DNA from: Thermodesulfobacteriaceae bacterium | GTDB lineage: Bacteria; Desulfobacterota; Thermodesulfobacteria; Thermodesulfobacteriales; Thermodesulfobacteriaceae | Length of the DNA: 19,935 nt | Direction: 5' to 3' | Assembly: GCA_015494725.1 (NCBI GenBank) | Contig: WGAR01000112.1 | Location: 1-19,935 of the forward strand | Shown here: one piece after another, positions 1 through 7,742 of the stretch | How the letters are laid out: every line of letters begins with the position of its first letter | Position numbering within the stretch: the stretch's first letter is position 1 | Position numbers and translations under genes: made by a program | Notes under the pieces: generated by a model | Seen by the model: the letters and a program-made list of their open reading frames with translations, nothing else | The model's database searches: none | What the model was told of the DNA's origin: nothing

Positions 1-669
1 CAGGGGGCGGAATTCTCCCGGACGGAGGGAGCCCAGTTCCAGGGGGCCGAAACGGAGGCGTTTGAGGCGGACCACCCGAAACCCCAGACGGGAAAACATG
101 CGTTTCACCTGGTGATGCCGCCCCTCATAAAGGGTTATCTCCAGCCGGGTGAAATCCGCGGACCCGTAAAGGAGACGAGCCCGCGCCGGAAGGGTGAGCC
201 GGCCCTCCAGGATAAAACGTTCCTCCAGGCGGGGAAGAAGTTCCTCCGGGAATTCCCCCTCCACCTCTACCTCATAGACCCGCGGAAGACGGTACCTGGG
301 ATGGAGCAAACGATGGGCCAGCTCCCCGTCGTCGGTGACAAGCAGCAGCCCTTCGGCATCCCGATCCAGCCTTCCCACCGGGAAAAGACGCTCGTGACGG
401 GGCACCTCCCGAAAGAACTCCATGACCGTGGGGAGTCTATCCCGGGTGGAGGTTACGTATCCCGGGGGTTTATAGAAGAGAAAATAGCGATAGTCCGGAG
501 GAGAACCCACCGGTTTTCCGTCCACCTCCACTCGTTCCCCGGGCCGCACCCGGTAGGAGGGGTCCCTTACGGGACGTCCCTCCACCCTAACCCGCCCCTT
601 GAGGATCAGCTTTTTGGTCTCCCGGCGGCTCCCCAGACCGGCCTCAGCCAGAAAACGATCCAGCCGCAT
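1..669 (-). CDS. RsuA/RluE-type pseudouridine synthase (3' end outside window)
   Basis: Isomerises a uridine in rRNA to pseudouridine. The 223 readable codons begin MRLDRFLAEAGLGSRR, an S4 RNA-binding domain (about residues 1-50). The catalytic domain follows with KPPGYVTSTRD (residues 67-77) and the active-site motif GRLDRDAEG, with catalytic Asp102. A later EGRHHQVKRMF motif (182-192) is typical of the RsuA/RluB/RluE/RluF branch. The PTVMEFF segment (80-86) after the KPPGY motif favours RsuA (16S rRNA) or RluE over RluB, but the target base cannot be settled. I chose the ATG at 669 because it overlaps the stop of the upstream Memo gene (TGATG); another in-frame ATG lies three codons upstream at 678. 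No strong Shine-Dalgarno is seen, which fits translational coupling. The reading frame is still open at base 1, so only the last residues are missing. Confidence 0.93.
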   Translation of the reverse strand, partial: MRLDRFLAEAGLGSRRETKKLILKGRVRVEGRPVRDPSYRVRPGERVEVDGKPVGSPPDYRYFLFYKPPGYVTSTRDRLPTVMEFFREVPRHERLFPVGRLDRDAEGLLLVTDDGELAHRLLHPRYRLPRVYEVEVEGEFPEELLPRLEERFILEGRLTLPARARLLYGSADFTRLEITLYEGRHHQVKRMFSRLGFRVVRLKRLRFGPLELGSLRPGEFRPL

Positions 670-1859
670 CACCACCATATTCCGGCGGCAAGAATAGAAA
701 CCAGGGAACCCGGTCCGAAGGGCACGGCCTCCTGGTAATAGATCTCTCCGGTGAACGGGTATCCCTCGAGAAAGGCACGGAGGAGGATCAGCGAGGAAAG
801 ACCGCATATCTTGAAACTCAGACTGCGGCGGGCCTCCTCCAGAAAGTCCCGGTAGTCCCCCCGAAAGAGGGTTTCCATCAGCTGTCGATCCCGGGCCACC
901 GCCCGGCTCCCCTCCTGCGGACCGGCGAAAAAGGCGTCTCCGTACCGTTTCCCCAGGTGGGCAAAGTCTATCCCCAGGATCATGTAGGTCCTCTCGTCCC
1001 AGAGCTTTCGAAGCACCTCCGCCCATTTTCGGTAAAGAGGCTGGGCCTCGAGAGGATCCTCTCCGCGGAGGAGATAAGGCTCCATGGATCCCACCAGAAA
1101 AGGTACCACTTTGAATTCGGAAAAGAGATGGCGCAGAAAGAGGGTCTGAAACTCCAGCGAATGTTCCCGACGGTGAGCAAAATGATCCGGAAAAACCGGA
1201 AGGGCCTCCATCAGCCGGGAGGTTAGCGTTCGATCTACCCGTACCTTTCCCAGAGGGGTGTCCATATCCTTGAGGAGCAGGGAAAGGGGGGCATCCAGTT
1301 GATGCCCGGTGCCGAGCAGGATCACCCTCGCTCCCGGGGGAAGTTCAAGGGCCCGATAAGCCGCGGCAAACCCCCGGGCCCCGGAACGGAGATCCAGGTG
1401 GGGTGCGATGAGTATGCGGGGAGGTTTCCGGGGCTGCGGCGTAAAGGAAGAGAGGATTTCATCCAGGAACCTTCGCAGAGATTCCGGATCCTGGGGATAG
1501 GCCTGTCCGGCGCAGGCCGGGGGACGAACCGGTTCCCTGCGCCAGGATTCCTCCGCGGCCCGACGGAGTCGTTCAAAGTTCTCTCCCTCCAGGAATCCGC
1601 TTCGGTCAAGCTTTTCCACCAGATGGATAATCTCTTCCAGAAGGACCAACCGCCCCAGCACCCGGGTGGCTGCGGCCTGAAGATCGCGAAGATCGTGATG
1701 TCCATCCATGAGGGCCAGTACCGGACCCAGGACCTGGGGCACCACCAGGGTCTCCTGGCTGTAGCCCAGGGGATCGCGCAGGAGGAGAGAGGAACGCCCC
1801 TGCCAGTTGAGGGGCAGGACCTCAAGCGGTCTCAGACGGGGGGTGAAGGCCGGACTCAT
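669..1859 (-). CDS. Memo-family protein (AmmeMemoRadiSam system protein B type) with N-terminal extension
   Basis: A 396-residue protein in two parts. Residues from about 148 to the end form a Memo domain, related to class III extradiol dioxygenases. All expected metal-site positions are visible: His154 (IAPHLD), His186 (GTGHQL), Asp298 and His301 (GIDFAHLG) and Cys352 (KICGL), matching His49/His81/Asp189/His192/Cys244 of human MEMO1. Residues 1-145 are extra compared with the usual protein of about 270-300 residues. They contain DPLGYSQET, a DGHHDLRDL segment and a hydrophobic helix pair (68-90), reminiscent of a small winged-helix or PqqD-like fold; that resemblance is weak. Memo proteins are often encoded near AMMECR1 and radical SAM partners, but none is in this window. 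The start codon overlaps the upstream ParB-like gene by ATGA, and the stop overlaps the downstream synthase. Biochemical activity is unknown; iron or copper binding is likely from the family. Confidence 0.88.
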   Translation of the reverse strand: MSPAFTPRLRPLEVLPLNWQGRSSLLLRDPLGYSQETLVVPQVLGPVLALMDGHHDLRDLQAAATRVLGRLVLLEEIIHLVEKLDRSGFLEGENFERLRRAAEESWRREPVRPPACAGQAYPQDPESLRRFLDEILSSFTPQPRKPPRILIAPHLDLRSGARGFAAAYRALELPPGARVILLGTGHQLDAPLSLLLKDMDTPLGKVRVDRTLTSRLMEALPVFPDHFAHRREHSLEFQTLFLRHLFSEFKVVPFLVGSMEPYLLRGEDPLEAQPLYRKWAEVLRKLWDERTYMILGIDFAHLGKRYGDAFFAGPQEGSRAVARDRQLMETLFRGDYRDFLEEARRSLSFKICGLSSLILLRAFLEGYPFTGEIYYQEAVPFGPGSLVSILAAGIWW

Positions 1860-2647
1860 TCCATCCCCCCAAAGTCCTCCGGCCCCAGCTCCCTTACCGC
1901 CTCCTTCACCCGTTCTAGAGCGTCATAATACTCGTCTTCTATGGTTCGTACCCGCACGCCGTAGGCCCGCTGGATGGCCTTGCGCACGATTTCTCCCTTA
2001 AGCAGAGCATTGGTCCAGCCCATTTCGGCGTATTTGCTGTTCACCTCCTGGTTGAGTTCCACCAGGGCCCGGGCCCGACGTCTTCTTTCCTCCACCGCCT
2101 CCGAAAGGGGTTCCTCCAGGAATCGATCGATCTTGGAAAGGAGATTCTCGTAGAAACTGGCCGGAAACCGGGTTTCGAATTCCTCCAGCACGAATCCCAG
2201 GGTAATGAACTGGGGTTCCTTGAAGTAGGTGAAAAGATCGGCCTCGATGGTCTCCGGAGTTTGGTGAAGGAATTCCTGAAAGAGGCGGTAGGCCTGTCGA
2301 GATTTTTCCTTCACATTGGGGGGTTTTTCGGTATTGAACTCCAGGATGTGAAGATAGAGATCCTCCGGGGCCACCACCGCCAGAACCTCCCGCGCCCCCA
2401 GGTCCCTGAGGGCTTCCAGCCGGTGCTGGCCATCCACCACGTAATATTCACCGTCGTGGGGACAGACCACGATGGGGGTAATAAAACCCAGTTTCTCTAT
2501 GGCCAGTTCCAGGTGCTTCTTGAGTCCATCGGAAATATCCCGCTGGAAGGGAGGAACCCGCACCTCCTCCAGATCGAACACCGCCAGTTTGAGGGGTTGT
2601 TTCTTTACCGGATCCTCGAAACGAGCCAGTTCCCGCATCCCTTTCAC
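1856..2647 (-). CDS. ParB/Srx-fold (ParB N-terminal domain) protein
   Basis: A 263-residue protein. Its N-terminal third is a ParB/sulfiredoxin-type domain: VPPFQRD (31-37), GFITPIVV (54-61) and the signature VDGQHRLEAL (71-80), which in this superfamily binds or hydrolyses nucleotide. The rest (about 110-263) is helical and charged, with no ParB helix-turn-helix or dimerisation region that I recognise. It is therefore not an ordinary chromosome-partition ParB, and no ParA lies next to it. The GTG at 2647 follows a G-rich stretch. The ATG at 2638 (residue 4), preceded by AAAGGG, is an equally acceptable start. It is the first gene of the minus-strand cluster and overlaps the Memo gene by four bases (ATGA), so the two are probably made together. 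A TATAAA at 2664-2669 on this strand could be its -10, without a good -35. Substrate and role are unknown. Confidence 0.8.
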   Translation of the reverse strand: MKGMRELARFEDPVKKQPLKLAVFDLEEVRVPPFQRDISDGLKKHLELAIEKLGFITPIVVCPHDGEYYVVDGQHRLEALRDLGAREVLAVVAPEDLYLHILEFNTEKPPNVKEKSRQAYRLFQEFLHQTPETIEADLFTYFKEPQFITLGFVLEEFETRFPASFYENLLSKIDRFLEEPLSEAVEERRRRARALVELNQEVNSKYAEMGWTNALLKGEIVRKAIQRAYGVRVRTIEDEYYDALERVKEAVRELGPEDFGGME

Positions 2648-2759
2648 CCCCCTTTCGGAGGATTTTATAGCCCGTCTTTGGGAAAATAACCAGCCGCCAA
2701 AAGATTTTCTCCGGCCCTTTAAAAGGGGTAAACATTCTGCTAAATAAGTAAAGAGGGAT

Positions 2760-2787
2760 TAAAGTTTGGGCCGGGAACAACCGAAGA
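2760..2787 (+). promoter_or_regulatory. Probable sigma-28 (FliA) promoter for flgM
   Basis: TAAAGTTT at 2760-2767 equals the enterobacterial sigma-28 -35 element. After a 12-base spacer, ACCGAAGA (2780-2787) matches five of eight bases of GCCGATAA, including the CCGA core. The classical spacer is 11, so this one is a base longer. It lies about 80 bases before the flgM start on the same strand, where a FliA-dependent promoter is expected. The rest of the 220-base gap (2648-2867) holds a short CCCTTT-A-AAAGGG palindrome (2715-2727) of unknown meaning and an A/T-rich stretch. Confidence 0.6.
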
Positions 2788-2867
2788 CTATATTGATCAT
2801 CTTCCCAAGGCGGGAAGGGATGTTTAGAATATTATAGAGGGCATCAATTGCCGCAAGGAGAAAAACC

Positions 2868-3182
2868 ATGAAGATCAAAAACGTCTTACCCTATGTAAAG
2901 CCTTCGGCCCAGGGGGTGGAGAAGACCGACCGGGGGCGCACGGAAAGGGCGGCACGTTCCGGAGCCGGTGGAGAAGCCCGCAAACCGGAGAACGAGGACC
3001 GGGTGGAGCTGCGTACCCGTAAGATCATCGAAGAGGCCCGCACCCGGCTGCGGGAGGTTCCCGAGGTACGGGAGGAAAAGGTAGCGGCCCTGCGGGAGAA
3101 GATCCAGAGCGGAAATTACGAGGTGCCCCCGGAGAAGGTGGCCCGGGCCATGCTCTCCGACCTCCTCCGGAATATCTATTAA
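2868..3182 (+). CDS. flgM: Anti-sigma-28 factor FlgM
   Basis: A 104-residue cytoplasmic protein that binds and inhibits the flagellar sigma factor FliA until the hook-basal body is complete, when it is exported. The N-terminal half (1-42) is charged and low in complexity, as in the disordered FlgM N-terminus. The C-terminal half has the conserved FlgM pattern: DRVELRTRKI (residues 44-53), VREEKVAALREKIQSGNYEV (67-86) and AMLSDLL at the end, the sigma-binding helices. The ATG at 2868 is preceded by AAGGAG at good spacing. The gene is alone, without other flagellar genes, and has its own sigma-28-like promoter, which would give FliA-dependent feedback. Its stop codon overlaps the stop of the convergent carboxylase gene by four bases (TTAA, 3179-3182). 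Confidence 0.93.
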   Translation: MKIKNVLPYVKPSAQGVEKTDRGRTERAARSGAGGEARKPENEDRVELRTRKIIEEARTRLREVPEVREEKVAALREKIQSGNYEVPPEKVARAMLSDLLRNIY

Positions 3183-5248
3183 TCCTTGACCTCCTCCCCC
3201 AGGTTGGTAGGAGTTTCCTTGGGGGTATATTCCTCCAGAGGCCTCACTACGAAGAGTAACTGACCTTCCACCACGGGTTCGTTCACCTTCACGCATATTT
3301 CTTCGATCACACAATCAAACGGCGCATAGACCGGGGTCTCCATCTTCATGGCCTCAAGGTTGGCTATCTCCTCGCCCTTGTGATAGATATCGCCCACCTT
3401 GAGTTCTCCCCGCTTGGGGTTCCCCAGCCGCCAGACATTCCCTTTGATGGGGGACCCGATCTCGTTGGGACCTTTGGCCATGCGCACTTCCTTCTTTTTC
3501 ACCCTGGGGGTGGCCACCTCGAAGACCCGGGTCTTGTTATTGACCTTCACCACTACATGGATCACTCCGTCGTGTTCGGCCCCCACCGAGACCAGTTCAA
3601 TGGTATAAGGCTTACCCAGAAAGGTAAATTCCACCTTATCTCCGGGCTTGCGCAGGCCGTAGCGGAAAACCGGCGTGGGCAGGACATAACTGGCCTTGCC
3701 GTATTTTTCGAAGAATTCGAAAAAGTCCAGGGCGTCCTTGGGGTGCATGAGATAGATAATAAACTCCTCCTCGGTGGGTTCTCGCCCCAGTTTATCCTTG
3801 AGATCCCGGAAGGCCTGCTCCAGATCGAGCTCGGGTACGGTCTCCAGCGGGCTCTTCTCGGTGCGTTCGGCCAGCTTCTTCTCCCATTCCTCTCCGAAGG
3901 CACTGCGATAGACCCATTCATCCGGCCAGCCGGCGGGTAATTTCCCGTATTTACCCAGGATGAGATTCTTAAAATCTCCGGGAGCGGTCTTGAAAAGTTC
4001 GAGCAATTCTTCCTGCTCCTCCTCACTCATGGCCGAAAAATCACACCCCTTTTCCTCCACGAAACGCCGCAGGAGATCCAGGATATGCCGTACCCCGGCT
4101 TCGCCGTGTTCCTTGGCGTAACGGTTGACGATTCCGGAACAGGTCACCCAGGTGATCTGAGAACCCGGCGTAACATCGAAGTACTTAACGATACGGTTGT
4201 AATAGGACATGAGTTCCAGGATGTAGGGCATGAGATGGAGAAATCCGTTCTTTTCCGCCTGTTCGAAGGAGGAGGGGAAGGCCCCGCCGGGCATCCGATG
4301 TTTCACCACCATATAATCGAACCCTTTGAAGGGTGACTCGGCCCAGTCGTAATGGTTGATCCATTCCCGAACCTTCTGCACCGCAAGCTCCGCCAGTCGC
4401 ACATTGAGGTTCACCTTGAAACCGGCTTCGGTGAGATAGGCGTAGGCCGAAAGCATAGGGGGCTGCCCGTAGAAGCGGCACAGAGAATCCTCCTCCACAT
4501 CCACGATCTTTACCCCGGCCTCCACCGCCGCCCGGTAGGCGGGAAGGGCCAGACCATCGGTGGCATGTCGGTGATAATGGATCACCAGGTCCGGGTACTT
4601 GTCCTTAATGGCGGAAACCAGACTGCGAATACGCTCCGGGCTGCCCACCCCGGCCATATCCTTGATGCACAGGATGATCTCGTCGGTTCCTCCGCACAGG
4701 GCCACGATCTCGTCCACCACCCTCAGGTAATAGGCATTGTCCGCCCAGTCGGCGTCGGTAAAGGAGATGGCCGGCTCGAAAAGCTTGCCCCGGCTCATTA
4801 CCACTTCGGCCACGGTGCGCATGTTCCGTACATCGTTGAGAAAGGAAAAACAGCGCCACAGATCAATATCCACCCTGGAGACCACGTATTCGATGACGTT
4901 GCGGGGGTAGGGACGGTATCCCCAGAGATTGGTTTCCCGGATCAGGGTTTGAAGCAGCACGTTGGGCATGGTGCGACGGTAGGTGCGCAATTCCTCAAAG
5001 GGGCTCTCCCTGCGGTTGAGAATCCCCACATGCCAGCGGGCCCCGCCGTGACACTCCGCACTGAAGAGCCCCATCTCGTTATAGAGGGGACAGAGGGTCT
5101 TGAGATCGATCAGTCGATGCCGGTTCTTGTAATCCGACTGGCCGGCATCGCGCAGGGAGGTGGAGGTAAAGAATATACGATCCGTTTCCCGGAGAAGTTT
5201 CACGATCCGGGCGGGTTCGGTCCCGGGTGAAATGCGAATGATCTCCAT
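3179..5248 (-). CDS. Biotin-dependent carboxylase, carboxyltransferase plus biotin-carrier subunit (pyruvate carboxylase B / OadA-like, atypical)
   Basis: A 689-residue subunit expected to move CO2 from carboxybiotin to a 2-oxo acid. Domains in order: an HMGL-like TIM barrel (about 25-300), a PYC/OADA conserved domain (about 300-580, ending with PTPVFRYGL 524-532) and a biotinyl domain (about 596-670) with EAMKMET and biotinylated Lys635. Metal and catalytic positions kept: Asp34 (SLRDAGQS), Lys196 (CIKDMAG, normally carbamylated) and His224/His226 (HYHRH). Replaced positions: usual WGGATFD reads HGGARWH (67-73), FDALND reads FSFLND (134-139), and MPGGQYTNL reads MPGGAFPSS, putting Pro325 where Thr (pyruvate carboxylase) or Ser (OadA) is expected. 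Pyruvate is the default substrate; 2-oxoglutarate or another oxo acid is possible. The ATG at 5248 follows AAGGAGGAG, 12 bases after the biotin carboxylase stop, so the pair is one operon. There are no membrane segments and no OadB/OadG neighbours, which favours a carboxylase over a sodium-pumping decarboxylase. Confidence 0.85.
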   Translation of the reverse strand: MEIIRISPGTEPARIVKLLRETDRIFFTSTSLRDAGQSDYKNRHRLIDLKTLCPLYNEMGLFSAECHGGARWHVGILNRRESPFEELRTYRRTMPNVLLQTLIRETNLWGYRPYPRNVIEYVVSRVDIDLWRCFSFLNDVRNMRTVAEVVMSRGKLFEPAISFTDADWADNAYYLRVVDEIVALCGGTDEIILCIKDMAGVGSPERIRSLVSAIKDKYPDLVIHYHRHATDGLALPAYRAAVEAGVKIVDVEEDSLCRFYGQPPMLSAYAYLTEAGFKVNLNVRLAELAVQKVREWINHYDWAESPFKGFDYMVVKHRMPGGAFPSSFEQAEKNGFLHLMPYILELMSYYNRIVKYFDVTPGSQITWVTCSGIVNRYAKEHGEAGVRHILDLLRRFVEEKGCDFSAMSEEEQEELLELFKTAPGDFKNLILGKYGKLPAGWPDEWVYRSAFGEEWEKKLAERTEKSPLETVPELDLEQAFRDLKDKLGREPTEEEFIIYLMHPKDALDFFEFFEKYGKASYVLPTPVFRYGLRKPGDKVEFTFLGKPYTIELVSVGAEHDGVIHVVVKVNNKTRVFEVATPRVKKKEVRMAKGPNEIGSPIKGNVWRLGNPKRGELKVGDIYHKGEEIANLEAMKMETPVYAPFDCVIEEICVKVNEPVVEGQLLFVVRPLEEYTPKETPTNLGEEVKD

Positions 5249-5260
5249 GGTTCTCCTCCT

Positions 5261-6718
5261 TTACATCCAGCTCTGAGGACCCAGGGCCGAAATCTCGGCC
5301 ACGTAACGGGCGATCTTGAGGACCTCCTCATCCGGGTCGAACTCTTTAAAGGTGGAAATAAGTTCCTCCAGGTGTTCCTCGATGAAACGGGTGGAAAATT
5401 CGCCGGCCCGGAAACGGGGGTGACGAATAATGCTTATGAGAAGGGGAGCAATGGTCTTCACCCCATCCACCCGCAGCCCCCGGGAAAGGGCCCGGTCCAT
5501 GACCCGGATGGCCTGATCGCGATCCGCCCCGGCACTCATGATAAGCATGAACATGGAGTCGTAGTAGGGTGGGATCTCGGCTCCCTCGTAAACCCCGGTG
5601 GAGATCCGGATATTGGGACCGTCCGGGATCTGGAGCCGGGTAATGGTGCCGAAGGAGGGGGCAAAGGTCTTGGGGTCCTCGGCGGTAAGACGGCACTCTA
5701 TGGCCCAGCGGTTACTCTGAATATCCCGCTGGTGAAAGGGAAGGGGTTTGCCCTCGGCGATCTGGATCATGAGATCCACGATATCCAGTCCGGTGGCCAG
5801 TTCGGTAACCCCGTGTTCCACCTGAAGGCGGGTATTCACCTCCAGAAAATAGAATCTACGGGTGGCGGTATCCAGCAGAAATTCCACCGTACCGGCGGAA
5901 TCGTAGCCGATCTCCCGCATGAGACGCACCGCGGTAAAGCAGATCTCCTGGCGAAGATCATCATCCAGAGAAGGTGCAGGGGTTTCCTCGATGATCTTCT
6001 GGTTGCGTCGCTGGATGGTGCATTCCCGCTCGAAAAGATGCACCACATGTCCGTGTTTGTCTCCCACCACCTGAACCTCAATATGGCGCCCCCGTTCGAT
6101 ATACTTTTCGGCGATGAGACTGGCGTCGCCGAAGGCCTTGTAGGCCTCGGACTGAGCGTGGGAGAACTTCTGGGGAAGTTCCTGGGCATTCTCCACTTTG
6201 ATCATCCCCTTGCCGCCACCCCCCAGGGCGGCCTTGAGCATGATGGGAAAGGTGATCCGGGAGCGCTCCATCCACTCCAGAACCTCCTCCGGGCTCTTGG
6301 GGTCTTCTATTCCGGGGATGGTGGGTACATTGGCCCGCTTGGCGATCTCCTTGGCCGCCTTCTTGTCTCCCATGAGGGCGATGATTTCGGGGCGGGGCCC
6401 GATCCAGACCAACCCGGCCTCGATTACCCGGCGGGCAAAATCCGCATTCTCGGCCAGGAACCCCCATCCGGGATGCACCGCGTCAGCCCCGGTCTTAAGA
6501 GCCGCCTCGATAATGCGATCCATATGGAGATAGGACTTAAGCGGAGGGCCTTCCCCGATATGTACGGCCTCATCGGCCATGAAAACATGTAGGCTCAGAC
6601 GATCCGGGGTGCTATAGACAGCCACGGTGGGGATCTTGAGGTCGCGGCAGGTCTGCATAATGCGTACCGCAGGCACTCCCCGGTTGGCTACCAGGATCTT
6701 TCGGATCTTCCTCTCCAT
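5261..6718 (-). CDS. accC: Biotin carboxylase subunit (AccC/PycA-type)
   Basis: A 485-residue ATP-grasp enzyme that carboxylates the biotin of the partner subunit using ATP and bicarbonate. Visible parts: N-terminal pre-ATP-grasp domain (KILVANRG 7-14, VHPGWGFLAEN 81-91), glycine-rich loop GGGGKGM (166-172), RHIEVQVVGD (211-220), the catalytic stretch EVNTRLQVEHGVTE (293-306) and a C-terminal domain with ECRLTAEDP (341-349). Two departures from the family: VEHPVTE reads VEHGVTE (Gly303), and the Lys of the usual YDSMxxKL motif is absent (YDSMFMLIM, 386-394). The reading frame stays open upstream to 6808, but the ATG at 6718 is chosen because it follows GGAGG at 7 bases and starts the conserved N-terminus. 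With the carboxyltransferase subunit directly downstream, it most likely serves a pyruvate-carboxylase-type two-subunit enzyme rather than acetyl-CoA carboxylase. Confidence 0.92.
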   Translation of the reverse strand: MERKIRKILVANRGVPAVRIMQTCRDLKIPTVAVYSTPDRLSLHVFMADEAVHIGEGPPLKSYLHMDRIIEAALKTGADAVHPGWGFLAENADFARRVIEAGLVWIGPRPEIIALMGDKKAAKEIAKRANVPTIPGIEDPKSPEEVLEWMERSRITFPIMLKAALGGGGKGMIKVENAQELPQKFSHAQSEAYKAFGDASLIAEKYIERGRHIEVQVVGDKHGHVVHLFERECTIQRRNQKIIEETPAPSLDDDLRQEICFTAVRLMREIGYDSAGTVEFLLDTATRRFYFLEVNTRLQVEHGVTELATGLDIVDLMIQIAEGKPLPFHQRDIQSNRWAIECRLTAEDPKTFAPSFGTITRLQIPDGPNIRISTGVYEGAEIPPYYDSMFMLIMSAGADRDQAIRVMDRALSRGLRVDGVKTIAPLLISIIRHPRFRAGEFSTRFIEEHLEELISTFKEFDPDEEVLKIARYVAEISALGPQSWM

Positions 6719-6745
6719 CAAAGGCCTCCGGAGGAGATTTGGGCT

Positions 6746-6774
6746 TCCATACCACGTTTTCCGGGACTTCTCAA
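6746..6774 (-). promoter_or_regulatory. Candidate sigma-70 promoter for the carboxylase operon
   Basis: On the minus strand TTGAGA (6769-6774) is followed after 17 bases by TATGGA (6746-6751), about 30 bases before the biotin carboxylase ATG at 6718. The -35 matches five of six consensus bases; the -10 matches only about three. It lies in the 88-base divergent gap shared with the MarC-family gene. Confidence 0.35.
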
Positions 6775-6806
6775 GAGAGGGCGAAGAGATTAAACTGGAG
6801 AGAACC

Positions 6807-7460
6807 ATGCCGGAAGCGGCTTTTATCCTTCAGACCGCGGTGAGTTTCCTGGCCATCATGAATCCCATCGGCAACACTCCTATTTTCGTCTCTCTGGTGG
6901 AGGATTTTACGGACGAGGAAAGGATACGCATAGCCCGCACCGCCACCCTCTGGGCCTTCTTTATTGTTACGGCCTTCACTCTGGGTGGAAATCTCATCTT
7001 TCGGCTCTTCGGGATTACCCTTTCGGCCTTCCGCATCGCCGGAGGCATCCTTCTTTTCATGATCGCCTACCATCTGGTGCGGGCCAAACGGTCCCATCAA
7101 CATCACCCCACCGCCGAGGAAGAAGAGGAGGCCGAGGATATCGCCATCACCCCGCTGGCCACTCCCATCCTGGCCGGCCCGGGCACCATCACCACCGCCC
7201 TCTCCCTGGTGGGCCGCAAGACCGACCCTCTCAAGATCCTTACGGTAATCCTGGTCTTTGCGGTTATCTGTCTTCTGACCTACCTGTGCTTCATCTACGG
7301 AGAGGCCCTCACCAAGCGGCTACGCCCTTCCTGGATCGGAGTCATGACCCGTTTGATGGGTTTGATCCTGGCAGTGGTGGCGGTGCAGATGATCCTGGAG
7401 GGGTTCTCCGGAGCCCTGACCCAGATCTTCAAGATCGTCCCCTCCGGACTGCCCCGATAA
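6807..7460 (+). CDS. MarC/UPF0056 family integral membrane protein
   Basis: A 217-residue inner-membrane protein with about six hydrophobic segments. Family marks are MNPIGNTPIF (18-27) in the first membrane segment and PILAGPGTITT (120-130) opening the second half, the repeated architecture of MarC/YchE/YhgN proteins. A hydrophilic loop between the halves (about 93-111) is rich in His and then Glu, which is unusual but of unknown meaning. The frame is open upstream to 6627; the ATG at 6807 is preferred because it follows GGAG at 7 bases and begins the conserved membrane region, whereas upstream residues would lie inside the antisense carboxylase gene. The biochemical function of MarC proteins is not established; early antibiotic-resistance claims were not upheld. 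It is probably transcribed with the amphi-Trp gene 23 bases downstream. Confidence 0.9.
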   Translation: MPEAAFILQTAVSFLAIMNPIGNTPIFVSLVEDFTDEERIRIARTATLWAFFIVTAFTLGGNLIFRLFGITLSAFRIAGGILLFMIAYHLVRAKRSHQHHPTAEEEEEAEDIAITPLATPILAGPGTITTALSLVGRKTDPLKILTVILVFAVICLLTYLCFIYGEALTKRLRPSWIGVMTRLMGLILAVVAVQMILEGFSGALTQIFKIVPSGLPR

Positions 7461-7483
7461 ATCGTTAACCAAGGAGGTCCAAG

Positions 7484-7732
7484 ATGGCGGAAAAGGAAGT
7501 CCTTTTCAAAAGTGAAGAAAACAAAACCCGGGGAGAAATAGCGGCCTTTCTGCGTCAGATAGCGGATAAGGTAGAAAACGGGGTGGTTTCCCTGACCCAG
7601 GGAGAGCGGGAGGTGGTGCTGAACCTTCCGGAGAACCTGATCCTGGAGATCAAGGCCGAGCGCAAGGTCAAGCCGGAAAAGAGCAAACATTCCCTGGAGA
7701 TAGAAATCGAATGGCGAGGGGAAACCGCCTGA
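7484..7732 (+). CDS. Amphi-Trp domain protein
   Basis: A small 82-residue soluble protein. It matches the amphi-Trp domain pattern: a KSEENKTRGEIAAFLRQIADKV start (residues 9-30), a GVVSLTQGEREVVLNLPENL middle (33-52), and alternating charged and hydrophobic strands ending EIEIEWRGE (72-80), with the near-terminal Trp that names the family. Family function is unknown. The ATG at 7484 is preceded by a strong AAGGAGGT. It follows the MarC gene by 23 bases and may share its transcript. No clear terminator is seen between its stop and the promoter at 7743. Confidence 0.85.
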   Translation: MAEKEVLFKSEENKTRGEIAAFLRQIADKVENGVVSLTQGEREVVLNLPENLILEIKAERKVKPEKSKHSLEIEIEWRGETA

Positions 7733-7742
7733 GCTCCTCGTC

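Noticed and set aside
112..738. Plus-strand reading frame at the left edge
   Set aside because: The minus strand there encodes an RsuA-type pseudouridine synthase with S4 domain and catalytic GRLDRDAEG motif.
1856..2647. Chromosome- or plasmid-partition ParB
   Set aside because: Only the N-terminal ParB fold is present; there is no helix-turn-helix, no ParA neighbour and no parS-like repeats seen nearby.
2715..2727. CCCTTT-A-AAAGGG palindrome as an operator
   Set aside because: Short, low-complexity and without a recognisable regulator motif; noted only as part of the intergenic description.
4352..5230. Plus-strand reading frame opposite the carboxyltransferase subunit
   Set aside because: Antisense shadow with many His/Gly and no recognisable domain.
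5372..6592. Plus-strand reading frame of about 400 codons opposite the biotin carboxylase
   Set aside because: Antisense to a strongly conserved gene; composition typical of a complementary-strand shadow.
3179..6718. Sodium-pumping oxaloacetate decarboxylase
   Set aside because: No membrane OadB or small OadG gene is present, and the operon contains a biotin carboxylase, which fits a carboxylase.
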